64,000 nt of DNA from Parapedobacter koreensis (lineage in GTDB: Bacteria; Bacteroidota; Bacteroidia; Sphingobacteriales; Sphingobacteriaceae). Below the pieces are notes generated by a model. It was not told where the DNA came from and did not search any database. It saw only the letters and a list, made by a program, of their open reading frames with translations. A program made the translations under genes and the position numbers. How positions within the stretch are numbered: the first letter of the stretch is position 1; every line of letters begins with the position of its first letter. The DNA lies in NCBI RefSeq assembly GCF_900109365.1, contig NZ_FNZR01000006.1, forward strand, positions 288,255 through 352,254, read 5' to 3'. This document shows positions 25,767 to 34,018 of the stretch, piece after piece.

Positions 25767-28133
25767 TCATTCATCCCGCAGGCTTTTGGTCGGATTCATT
25801 AACGCCGCCTTGATGGCCTGCGAACTCACGGTAAGCAGCGCGATAACCAACGCTCCAACCCCTGCCAGGGCAAACACCCACCAATGCAGGTCGGTATGGT
25901 ATTGGTAATCGCTCAGCCAGTCGCTCATCAGCCACCAGGCGATGGGGAAGGCCACGGCGCAGGACACCAATACGAGTATGACGAACTCGCGGTTGAGCAT
26001 GCCTACAAGCGATGCTACTGAAGCCCCCAATACTTTACGGATACCCATTTCCTTGGTACGCCGTTCGGCAGTGAAGGCGGCGAGGCCAAACAGGCCGAGG
26101 CAGGAGATGATGATGGACAGCACGGCGAATACACCGGCCAGCTTTTGGATGAGCATTTCGGATTTGAATTTCTGATCGAACAGGTCATCCAGAAAATTAT
26201 ATTCAAACGGGTATTCTGGATTAAAAGTTTTGATTGTTTTTTCAATTTCCACGACAGTTTTGCCAAGATCTACACCAGCCTTCGTACGGATATTCATTAC
26301 GCCATTGGCCGACTGCATGGGATAGAACAGCAAAGGATCTGCCGGTGTGTACACGTTGTTGTACACGAAATCCTTAACAACACCGATGATGGTCAATGGA
26401 TTGTCGCTTCCCCACCATACCGACTGTCCGGCTACTTTGCCGTCGGGTTTGATTACCTTGGCAAACGCTTCATTGATGATAATGCTGGTACTATCGCCCA
26501 GCATGTTCGGTCGGTAATTTCGACCGTCTACCAATTGCAATCCCATGGTCGGGATAAAATCGGCGTCGGTCTGCATAAAGCCAACGAGCATATTCATATT
26601 GGGATCTTTACCTTCCCAATCCGGAGCACCACCGTTGCTGTAGATGCTCAGGATGTTCAGATTGCTCAGTCCCACCTGTTCCACTCCGGGAATCTGCTGT
26701 AGTTGGGTCTTTATGGCCGCTATACGGTCCGGCATATTGCCCAGTATGGACGTGGTCAGTAGTTGACTGCGGTCAAAGCCCATATCCCTGTCTTTCACGT
26801 ATTTTATCTGTTGGTATATAATAGATGTGCAGGTAATCAAGGTGATGGAAGCTGCATATTGAAGTATCACCAAGCCCCTGCGGATAAAGCTTGTCGCACC
26901 CGCCTTTTGTTTGTCGCCTTTCAATGTGCTTATTGGATTGAAGGAAGAAAGATAAAATGCGGGGTAAATGCCAGACAGCGTACCACAGACTAAGACAATG
27001 CCGGCCAAGAATAGCAAGTGGGTCGGGCGGAACAGGTCAATGATCAATTGCTTTTCTACCAAGTTGTTGAAAGCGCCAATAGCGAGGTGGCTTATGCCGA
27101 CTGCCAATAGGGAAGACAATGTGGCCAGCATGACCGATTCTGCCAAAAACTGTATGATGAGTGATGATCGTTTTGCCCCTACCACCTTGCGCATGCCTAC
27201 TTCCTTGGCCCGCTTCTCTGAACGGGCAGTGGCTAGATTCATAAAGTTGATGCAGGCGATGAGCAGCACTATCCAGGCCACTATGCTGAACAGCCGCACG
27301 TACTTGATGCGCCCTTCCTGTTCCACTCCGTCCTTGAAGCTGTTGTACAAGCGCCACCGCTCCATGGGATAGAGAAAGTTGCTGGAGGTAGGGTGCTCAT
27401 CGCTCTGTTTCTCGGCAATGAAGTGATGTAGCTTGCTGTTGGCGGCAGTCAAGTCTGCATTGGGCTTCAGCAGAACAATGGTATTGGTCGAATTGCTGCC
27501 CCAATTTTGCAAATCCCTATTGGTACGCTCATAATTTTTAAACGGTATGAGCCAGTTGAAGCGGATGGAGCTGTTGTTGAGCATATCTTCCACCACGCCT
27601 GTTACCGTATAGCTCTCCCCGTTATCGACCTTTACCGTTTTTCCAAGGGCACTGTCATTTCCGAACAAACGCTTGGCCATAGAAGAAGAAATGACCAATG
27701 AATTGATGTCCTGAAGCGCTGTTTTTCTATCTCCTTCCAGAAAATTTAGGGAAAAGATGTGGATGAAAGCGGGATCCACATAGGCGCCGGTTTGGTTCAG
27801 GTTTTTATCGCCTATACTAAACAGCTTGGACCTGCGGTCATCTACGCGCGTTGCATCGGCTATTTCCGGAATCTCTGCCTTGATGGCATCCGCCAATTTG
27901 CCGGGGGTAGCGGCAAAAACAAAGGTGTTTTCGCCGTAGTGCTGCTCTGATTTTACCTCGTAAATGAGTGCCTTATTCGGAAAATGATCATCAAAGTTCA
28001 CTTCATCCTCCACCCACAAAAAAATGAGTGAAGCGGCAGTAATGCCCACTGCCAGTCCGAAGATATTGAGGAAACTGTACCCCCGAGTTTTCCAGAGGTT
28101 ACGGAAGGTGGTTTTGAAATAGTTCTTGATCAT
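25767..28133 (-). CDS. FtsX/MacB-type ABC transporter permease (788 aa)
   Basis: Eight predicted helices in the order 1-3-1-3 around two periplasmic domains. The first helix is YSFLNIFGLAVGITAASLIF (residues 19-38). The two coupling motifs are AKEVGMRKVVGA and TKEMGIRKVLGA. The first 44 residues are identical to those of the permease at 28257, and the underlying DNA is identical too, because this end lies inside the 707-bp duplicated block. The centre of the protein is well diverged from its neighbours. Third gene of the unit starting at 33113. The cargo is not known. Confidence 0.93.
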   Translation of the reverse strand: MIKNYFKTTFRNLWKTRGYSFLNIFGLAVGITAASLIFLWVEDEVNFDDHFPNKALIYEVKSEQHYGENTFVFAATPGKLADAIKAEIPEIADATRVDDRRSKLFSIGDKNLNQTGAYVDPAFIHIFSLNFLEGDRKTALQDINSLVISSSMAKRLFGNDSALGKTVKVDNGESYTVTGVVEDMLNNSSIRFNWLIPFKNYERTNRDLQNWGSNSTNTIVLLKPNADLTAANSKLHHFIAEKQSDEHPTSSNFLYPMERWRLYNSFKDGVEQEGRIKYVRLFSIVAWIVLLIACINFMNLATARSEKRAKEVGMRKVVGAKRSSLIIQFLAESVMLATLSSLLAVGISHLAIGAFNNLVEKQLIIDLFRPTHLLFLAGIVLVCGTLSGIYPAFYLSSFNPISTLKGDKQKAGATSFIRRGLVILQYAASITLITCTSIIYQQIKYVKDRDMGFDRSQLLTTSILGNMPDRIAAIKTQLQQIPGVEQVGLSNLNILSIYSNGGAPDWEGKDPNMNMLVGFMQTDADFIPTMGLQLVDGRNYRPNMLGDSTSIIINEAFAKVIKPDGKVAGQSVWWGSDNPLTIIGVVKDFVYNNVYTPADPLLFYPMQSANGVMNIRTKAGVDLGKTVVEIEKTIKTFNPEYPFEYNFLDDLFDQKFKSEMLIQKLAGVFAVLSIIISCLGLFGLAAFTAERRTKEMGIRKVLGASVASLVGMLNREFVILVLVSCAVAFPIAWWLMSDWLSDYQYHTDLHWWVFALAGVGALVIALLTVSSQAIKAALMNPTKSLRDE

Positions 28134-28712
28134 TTTTTAGCTATTAAACAACAGACATTAGACAACAGACTTGCCTATCTTTATTCCTTAATCCTTTTTG
28201 CTATCAGCTTTCGGCCTAATGCTTGCAGCGTGTAGCCTACAGCTTACTGCTGTAAATCATTCATCCCGCAAGCTCTTCGTCGGATTCGTCAATGCGGCTT
28301 TGATCGCTTGCGAACTCACAGTGAGCAGGGCGATAACCAATGCTCCGCCACCGGCCAATGCAAATACCCACCAGTGCAGGTCGGTGTGGTACTGGTAGTT
28401 GCCAAGCCAGTCGCTCATGATCCACCACGCAAGGGGGAAGGCCAAGGCACAGGATACCAATACGAGCACGACAAATTCCCTGTTGAGCAATCCGACCAGC
28501 GACGATACGGATGCGCCGAGCACTTTGCGAATGCCCATTTCCTTCGTACGCCGTTCGGCGGTGAATGCGGCAAGGCCAAACAGGCCGAGGCAGGAGATGA
28601 TGATAGATAGCACGGCAAATACGCCGGCGAGCCTTTGGATAAGCATCTCGGATTTAAATTTCTCGTTAAAGACATTATCCAAAAAATCGTACTCAAAGGG
28701 ATATCCCGGATT
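28006..28712. repeat. 707-bp direct repeat, left copy
   Basis: This block covers the first part of the permease gene at 25767, the whole 123-bp spacer, and the last part of the permease gene at 28257. It matches 30496-31202 with about seven mismatches and no gaps, at an exact offset of 2490 bp. Outside the block the two copies diverge sharply. Confidence 0.9.
28134..28256 (-). repeat. Spacer made entirely of degenerate 7-nt repeats
   Basis: The 123 bases on the minus strand divide into consecutive heptamers such as CAGTAAG, CTGTAGG, CTGCAAG, CATTAGG and CTGATAG, changing near the gene start to TTGTCTA and ATGTCTG types. The seventh base is G in most of the first ten units. Near-identical to the spacer at 30624-30746. 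Confidence 0.75.
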
Positions 28713-30623
28713 ATTGGCTTTGATAATTTGCTCGATTTGGGCTACCGTCTTGGCGAGGTCTACGCCAGCTTTCGTCTTGATGTTGATGACACCGGAAGAC
28801 GAACCGAAAGGATGGAAAAACAGTGGTTCGGACGGTGCATACATATCGTTATAGACGAAATCATTGACTACGCCGATGATGGTGTAGTGGATATCATTCC
28901 ATTCCATGGTTTGTCCGGTCACCGCTCCGTCCGGTTTGATCAGCTTGGCAAAGGTTTCATTGATGATGACACTGGTGCTGTCACCCAGAAGACCCTGACG
29001 GAAATTACGGCCTTCTATCAACTTCATGTCCATGGCAGGAATAAAATCGGCATCGGCAAGTAGAAATCCAACAAGCACTTGGCTGTTCGGGTCTTTCCCC
29101 GCCCAGTCCGTGCCACTGGTGTTGTTGCCAATGTTAAGCACGGTTGTGTTACTCAACCCTACGTGTTCTATATTCCCTGTCGCCATCAGTTGGTTCTTGA
29201 TAACGTCGATATGTTTATGCATATCGCCGCGTAGTTGGGTGGTCAACACCTGGCTGCGATCGAAACCCATGTCACGACCTTTCACGTGCTGGATTTGCTG
29301 GAAGATGATGGCGGTGCATATGATGAGTATAATGGATGCTCCATATTGGAGCACCACTAGTCCGCGACGGATGAACCCCGCTGCTCCGGCTTTTTGCTTA
29401 GCCCCTTTCAACGTCGTGATGGGATTAAAAGACGAAAGGTAAAATGCAGGATAGCTCCCTGAAATGAGGCCGCAAATAAGTACGATCCCGATAAGGAAAG
29501 CGAGGTGCATGGGATCAACCAACTCAATGGTCAACTCCTTTTCGACAAGGTTATTGAACGCACCGATGGAGAAATAAGCGAGCCCAATAGCGAGTAATGC
29601 TGACAATGTTGCCAAAATAATGGATTCCCCAAGGAATTGCCCAATTAGGGATTTTTTGGTAGCTCCCACGACCTTGCGCATGCCCACTTCTTTTGCCCGC
29701 TTTTCGGAGCGGGCGGTGGTGAGGTTCATAAAATTGATGCAAGCGATGAGCAGCACCACCCATGCGATGATGCTGAACAGTTTTACATACTTGATACGGC
29801 CTTCCTGCTCATTGCCGTTTTGGTCAAAACTGTTGTACAACCGCCACCGTTCCATGGGATAGAGAAAGTTATAAGTGCCAAGCTTGTCGGATCCGGATTT
29901 GATAATGGCGAAATCATAGAGTTTCCTGTTGACTTCGTTGAGGTCTGCGGTAGGCTCCAACTGGAAGAATGTGAGTAATCCGATGTTGTTCCAAGTCGTT
30001 GTCCAATTGTTCCAGCTTTCATAGGCTTCAAATGGAATGAGCCAGTCAAATGGGTATGTGCTGTTTTTCGGTAAGTCTTTTACTACGCCGGTGATGACAT
30101 AGTTTTCACTGTTGTTGACCCGCACCGTTCTTCCGAGTGCCGGTTCTTTGCCGAAAATTCGCTCGGCAGTGGCCTGCGTGACGATCATGTTATGAACGTC
30201 GGTCATGGCGGTCGCCCGATTGCCTGCTACAAACTCAAGCGAAAAGATGTCCATGAAGTCCGGGTCGACAAAACGGCCATTTTGATACATGTTGTTGTCA
30301 CCGATAGTAAATACATAAGGTGTAGTGTTGGCCGCACGAGCGGCATATTGAATGCCTGGGATCTCGGCCTTGACGGCAGGTGCCAGCGGCCCGGAATTGG
30401 CGTCAAACACATAGGACACTCCTTCATAGATCTGCTTGGACTTAGAGATGTAGGTGTTTTCCTTATCCGGGAAGTGGGCATTGTAACTCATCTCGTCCTC
30501 CACCCACAAAAAAATGAGTGAAGCGGCAGTAATGCCCACTGCCAGTCCGAAGATATTGAGGAAACTGTACCCCCGAGTTTTCCAGAGGTTACGGAAGGTG
30601 GTTTTGAAATAGTTCTTGATCAT
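28257..30623 (-). CDS. FtsX/MacB-type ABC transporter permease (788 aa)
   Basis: Same domain plan and length as the neighbours. It is a mosaic: its first 44 codons match the gene downstream (25767), and its last 150 or so codons match the gene upstream (30747) at almost every base, while the periplasmic core is its own (for example FEAYESWNNWTTTWNNIGLL). Coupling motifs are AKEVGMRKVVGA and TKEMGIRKVLGA. It is the second gene of the unit starting at 33113. Such mosaics arise by unequal crossing-over or gene conversion between tandem copies. Confidence 0.93.
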   Translation of the reverse strand: MIKNYFKTTFRNLWKTRGYSFLNIFGLAVGITAASLIFLWVEDEMSYNAHFPDKENTYISKSKQIYEGVSYVFDANSGPLAPAVKAEIPGIQYAARAANTTPYVFTIGDNNMYQNGRFVDPDFMDIFSLEFVAGNRATAMTDVHNMIVTQATAERIFGKEPALGRTVRVNNSENYVITGVVKDLPKNSTYPFDWLIPFEAYESWNNWTTTWNNIGLLTFFQLEPTADLNEVNRKLYDFAIIKSGSDKLGTYNFLYPMERWRLYNSFDQNGNEQEGRIKYVKLFSIIAWVVLLIACINFMNLTTARSEKRAKEVGMRKVVGATKKSLIGQFLGESIILATLSALLAIGLAYFSIGAFNNLVEKELTIELVDPMHLAFLIGIVLICGLISGSYPAFYLSSFNPITTLKGAKQKAGAAGFIRRGLVVLQYGASIILIICTAIIFQQIQHVKGRDMGFDRSQVLTTQLRGDMHKHIDVIKNQLMATGNIEHVGLSNTTVLNIGNNTSGTDWAGKDPNSQVLVGFLLADADFIPAMDMKLIEGRNFRQGLLGDSTSVIINETFAKLIKPDGAVTGQTMEWNDIHYTIIGVVNDFVYNDMYAPSEPLFFHPFGSSSGVINIKTKAGVDLAKTVAQIEQIIKANNPGYPFEYDFLDNVFNEKFKSEMLIQRLAGVFAVLSIIISCLGLFGLAAFTAERRTKEMGIRKVLGASVSSLVGLLNREFVVLVLVSCALAFPLAWWIMSDWLGNYQYHTDLHWWVFALAGGGALVIALLTVSSQAIKAALTNPTKSLRDE

Positions 30624-31202
30624 TTTTTAGCTATTAGACAATAGACATTAGACAACAGACTTGCCTATCTTTATTCCTTAATCCTTTTCGCTATCAGCTT
30701 TCGGCCTAATGCTTGCAGCGTGTAGCCTACAGCTTACTGCTGTAAATCACTCATCCCGCAAGCTCTTCGTCGGATTCGTCAATGCGGCTTTGATCGCTTG
30801 CGAACTCACAGTGAGCAGGGCGATAACCAATGCTCCGCCACCGGCCAATGCAAATACCCACCAGTGCAGGTCGGTGTGGTACTGGTAGTTGCCAAGCCAG
30901 TCGCTCATGATCCACCACGCAAGGGGGAAGGCCAAGGCACAGGATACCAATACGAGCACGACAAATTCCCTGTTGAGCAATCCGACCAGCGACGATACGG
31001 ATGCGCCGAGCACTTTGCGAATGCCCATTTCCTTCGTACGCCGTTCGGCGGTGAATGCGGCAAGGCCAAACAGGCCGAGGCAGGAGATGATGATAGATAG
31101 CACGGCAAATACGCCGGCGAGCCTTTGGATAAGCATCTCGGATTTAAATTTCTCATTAAAGACATTATCCAAAAAATCATATTCAAAGGGATATCCCGGA
31201 TT
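30496..31202. repeat. 707-bp direct repeat, right copy
   Basis: Partner of 28006-28712. It covers the 5' end of the gene at 28257, the spacer, and the 3' end of the gene at 30747. The differences I counted are two in the heptamer tract, two elsewhere around the spacer and stop codon, and three near the 31202 end. Confidence 0.9.
30624..30746 (-). repeat. Spacer made entirely of degenerate 7-nt repeats
   Basis: On the minus strand the heptamers are CAGTAAG, CTGTAGG, CTACACG, CTGCAAG, CATTAGG, CCGAAAG, CTGATAG, CGAAAAG, GATTAAG, then TTGTCTA, ATGTCTA, TTGTCTA, ATAGCTA up to the ATG at 30623. The register is unbroken over the whole spacer. Confidence 0.8.
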
Positions 31203-33113
31203 GTTTGCTTTGAGGATATCACCTACCTGGGCAACCGTTTTGGAAAGGTCTATCCCTGCTTTGGTCTTGATATTAAGCACACCCCACTTTGTCGCAAACG
31301 GATAGAACAGGACGGGTTCTGCAGGTGTATATACGTTGTTGTATACGAAGTCTTTCACTACGCCGATGACCGTGTAAGGTTCTTCACCCCAGCGCACTGT
31401 TTGCCCGGCAGCCTGGCCATCGGGTTGGATGAGCTTGGCAAAGGCTTCGTTGATGACAATGCTGCTGCTGTCGCCCAACATATGCGGCCGGAAATTGCGT
31501 CCGTCTACCAACTGCATGCCCATGGTGGGAATGAAATCGGCATCGGTATGCATGACGCCGATAAGGATTTGTTTGTTTGGATCTTTCCCCTCCCAATTGA
31601 TACCCCATGTGTTCGCACCGATATTCAGTACACTCATGTTGCTGAGCCCAGCGGTTTCAACACCGCCGGTGGCAAGGAGTTGCTCCTTAATGACGTCGAT
31701 ATGATCCAGCATCTTCCCGCGTAGTGGGGTGGTGAGCACTTGGCTATGTTCGAAGCCCATGTCGCGACCTTTTACATGCTGTATTTGCTGGAAAATGATG
31801 GTGGTACAGCTAATCAATGTGATGGAAGCAGCATATTGGAGTACGACCAATCCCCGGCGGACGGTGCTGGCAGCCCCCGTCTTTTGCTTTGCTCCTTTCA
31901 GCGTAGCAATGGGATTGAAGGAAGACAAATAAAATGCGGGATAACTGCCTGAAACGAGCCCGCAAACCAGTACAATCCCTGCAAGGAAGGTGATGTGGAG
32001 GGGCTCAACAATTCCAATGGCCAACTCTTTGTCGACCATGTTGTTAAACGGTCGAATGAACAGGTAGATTAGCCCGATGGAGAGCAAGGCAGATAGCGAT
32101 GCGAGAATAATCGATTCGCCTAAAAACTGGCTGATCAAGGATGTTTTGGTGGCTCCCGCGACTTTGCGCATGCCCACTTCCTTTGCGCGTTTCTCGGAGC
32201 GGGCAGTGACAAGGTTCATGAAATTGATGCAGGCGATGAGCAGTACTACCCAAGCAATGATGCTGAACAGCCGAACGTACTTAATGCGGCCTTCCTGTTC
32301 GTTTCCGTCCCGGTCGAAGCTATTGTACAACCGCCAACGCGCCATCGGGTATAGGAAATTTTTATAGAACAGATCACCCCCTACCTTATGTTCGGCAAAA
32401 TCATACAGGTTCTTGTTGACATCGGCGAGCTTGGCTGAAGGTTCCAGTTGCACATAGGTCAAAAAACTGTTATTGCCCCAGCTGTCAAACCCACCTTCAC
32501 TTATGCGTTCGAACTTTTCAAAAGGGATAATCCAATCAAACTGCACACTACTGTTTTTCGGGAGGTCTTTGACTACTCCCGCTATGGTGTAGCTTTCTTC
32601 ATTGTTTATGCGCACGTGCTTACCTATTACGGGTTCCTCACCAAAGAGCCGATTAGCTGCCGTTTGGGTAAGTACGATGTCGTCGATGTTCTGCATTGCC
32701 GAAGCTCGGCTGCCCTCCACAAATTCCAGCGAGAAGATATCCATGAAATCGGGATCGGCATAAAATCCCGTTTGGTACAGGTTGTTGTCTCCTTGGTTGA
32801 ACAGCAAGGGCATGGGCCAGTTTACACGCGCTGCATATTTGACTCCAGGTAGCTCGGCTTTAATGGCCGGCGCCAACGGCCCTGGGTTGGCTTCAAACAC
32901 GTACGTGCCACCGTCATGGGTTTGCCTTGACTTGGATAGGTAGATGTGTTCTTTATTCGGGAAATGGCTGTCATAGCTCACCTCGTCTTCCACCCATAAG
33001 AAAATGAGCGATGCACAGCTAATTCCAATGGCTAGTCCAAAGATGTTGAGAAAACTATACCCCTTGGTTTTCCAGAGGTTGCGGAAGGTGGTTTTGAGAT
33101 AATTCTTGATCAT
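30747..33113 (-). CDS. FtsX/MacB-type ABC transporter permease (788 aa), first gene of its unit
   Basis: The ATG at 33113 (MIKNYLKTTFRNLWKTKGYS) gives 788 residues, the length of its paralogues. A start ten codons earlier would read through the heptamer tract and is not favoured. Domains: N-terminal helix, MacB-like periplasmic domain (FDSWGNNSFLTYVQLEPSA), FtsX half with AKEVGMRKVAGA, second periplasmic domain, FtsX half with TKEMGIRKVLGA. It is the first gene after the activator-site promoter at 33224-33330 and heads four permease genes plus the CPBP protease gene. Confidence 0.93.
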   Translation of the reverse strand: MIKNYLKTTFRNLWKTKGYSFLNIFGLAIGISCASLIFLWVEDEVSYDSHFPNKEHIYLSKSRQTHDGGTYVFEANPGPLAPAIKAELPGVKYAARVNWPMPLLFNQGDNNLYQTGFYADPDFMDIFSLEFVEGSRASAMQNIDDIVLTQTAANRLFGEEPVIGKHVRINNEESYTIAGVVKDLPKNSSVQFDWIIPFEKFERISEGGFDSWGNNSFLTYVQLEPSAKLADVNKNLYDFAEHKVGGDLFYKNFLYPMARWRLYNSFDRDGNEQEGRIKYVRLFSIIAWVVLLIACINFMNLVTARSEKRAKEVGMRKVAGATKTSLISQFLGESIILASLSALLSIGLIYLFIRPFNNMVDKELAIGIVEPLHITFLAGIVLVCGLVSGSYPAFYLSSFNPIATLKGAKQKTGAASTVRRGLVVLQYAASITLISCTTIIFQQIQHVKGRDMGFEHSQVLTTPLRGKMLDHIDVIKEQLLATGGVETAGLSNMSVLNIGANTWGINWEGKDPNKQILIGVMHTDADFIPTMGMQLVDGRNFRPHMLGDSSSIVINEAFAKLIQPDGQAAGQTVRWGEEPYTVIGVVKDFVYNNVYTPAEPVLFYPFATKWGVLNIKTKAGIDLSKTVAQVGDILKANNPGYPFEYDFLDNVFNEKFKSEMLIQRLAGVFAVLSIIISCLGLFGLAAFTAERRTKEMGIRKVLGASVSSLVGLLNREFVVLVLVSCALAFPLAWWIMSDWLGNYQYHTDLHWWVFALAGGGALVIALLTVSSQAIKAALTNPTKSLRDE

Positions 33114-33200
33114 TTTAGATATTAGATAATAGACAACAGACAATAGACATTAGACAACAGGCTTGCCCATCTTTGTTTCTTAATCTTTTTCGCTGTCGGC
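33114..33200 (-). repeat. 7-nt repeat tract before a permease start
   Basis: On the minus strand GTTGTCT, AATGTCT, ATTGTCT, GTTGTCT, ATTATCT and AATATCT follow in register and end three bases before the ATG. This is the clearest short run of the NNTGTCT type. Confidence 0.75.
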
Positions 33201-33223
33201 TTATTGCCCAGTAGGGGATCGAT

Positions 33224-33330
33224 ATCCGATATCGTTCCAAAAATATAAAAAGCTGTTTTTTAGTTTTTTATGTTCTTTTCAGAAAGTGCGTGATGTTCGG
33301 AATCGGACACTTGCTGTTCGATATCGGACG
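33224..33330 (-). promoter_or_regulatory. Tandem-palindrome activator sites and -24-like promoter of the four-permease unit
   Basis: TGTTCGGAATCGGACA (33294-33309) and TGTTCGATATCGGACG (33315-33330) are 21 bp apart centre to centre. On the minus strand, 53 nt downstream, lies TTGGAACG (33240-33233), again followed by GNAT. It sits between the DUF5615 gene and the permease, so the permease unit has its own promoter. Confidence 0.65.
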
Positions 33331-33351
33331 GTGTGGTTGATTTTGGCCGTT

Positions 33352-33714
33352 TTAAGCAATTATGGATATATCTTCCTTACTTATTTCGCAATAAAATCTA
33401 TTGTATTGCTTATGCATCTTCTCAATTACTGGCCAATGGTTTTTCAATAATGAAATTAGATCTTGGTTACTGATGTTACCTAAACAGATTCTGATGATAT
33501 GTTTTGGCGTCTGTTTAATGAAATAGGTATTACGGAAATCGATGTCTTTCGTTATCACTGTCAATCCGTGTTTGTCCGCATAGGAAGCAATTTGGTGATC
33601 GCTTGAGTGGTAACCTTCCAGAATATTGTTGACATGGGTTGCTTCTACAAGGCGATCGTTGATCAAGAAGTTTTTGATTTTGAATGCAATATGGACATCC
33701 AGCAAAAATTTCAT
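33352..33714 (-). CDS. DUF5615 PIN-like protein, probable toxin
   Basis: 120 residues. The early KFLLDVHI, then YHSSDHQIASYADKHGLTVITKDIDF, give the acidic residues (Asp6, Asp in SSDHQI, Asp in TKDIDF) of the PIN-like DUF5615 fold, a presumed ribonuclease. It follows the DUF433 gene by 4 bp, the usual order for this antitoxin-toxin pair. There is no experimental proof that this family is toxic in this host. It is placed between two permease transcription units and is not related to them in sequence. Confidence 0.85.
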   Translation of the reverse strand: MKFLLDVHIAFKIKNFLINDRLVEATHVNNILEGYHSSDHQIASYADKHGLTVITKDIDFRNTYFIKQTPKHIIRICLGNISNQDLISLLKNHWPVIEKMHKQYNRFYCEISKEDISIIA

Positions 33715-33718
33715 GTGG

Positions 33719-33949
33719 TTATACCGCTTCGGCTAACGATCGGCCAGATACCGAAATCTTTGCAAAACGAAGCGCAGCCATTATATCTTCCTTTTCCAGT
33801 TCAGGGTGATCTTCGATAATCTCTTCCGTAGTCATGCCAGCCGAAAGCATATCCAGAATTACTTCCACAGGCCATCTCATATTTCTAATGGCCGGCTTTC
33901 CATGACAAATATCCGGGTTGATAGTAATCCGAGCGAGTAAATTATCCAT
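33719..33949 (-). CDS. DUF433 family protein, probable antitoxin
   Basis: 76 residues, full length for the family. The hallmark ITINPDICHGKPAIRNMRWP, then VEVILDMLSAGMTTEEIIEDHPELEKEDI, is a helix-turn-helix-like domain seen in antitoxins paired with DUF5615. It probably binds DNA and the partner protein. The gene starts 69 bp after the end of the permease at 34019 and may be transcribed either from its own promoter or by read-through. Confidence 0.88.
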   Translation of the reverse strand: MDNLLARITINPDICHGKPAIRNMRWPVEVILDMLSAGMTTEEIIEDHPELEKEDIMAALRFAKISVSGRSLAEAV

Positions 33950-34018
33950 TTATACCTCCGTATGTTTTTATCAAAGATAAGCAAATCCATCGATTATAAC
34001 AAAATCCGGTATCACGTA

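Noticed and set aside
28134..28256. Heptamer spacer as a CRISPR or tandem-repeat coding region
   Set aside because: The repeats have no spacers of 30-40 bp, and the 7-nt period does not keep a reading frame.
33114..33143. Ten-codon N-terminal extension of the permease at 30747
   Set aside because: It translates the heptamer tract. The MIKNY start at 33113 aligns with the other permeases in sequence and in length.
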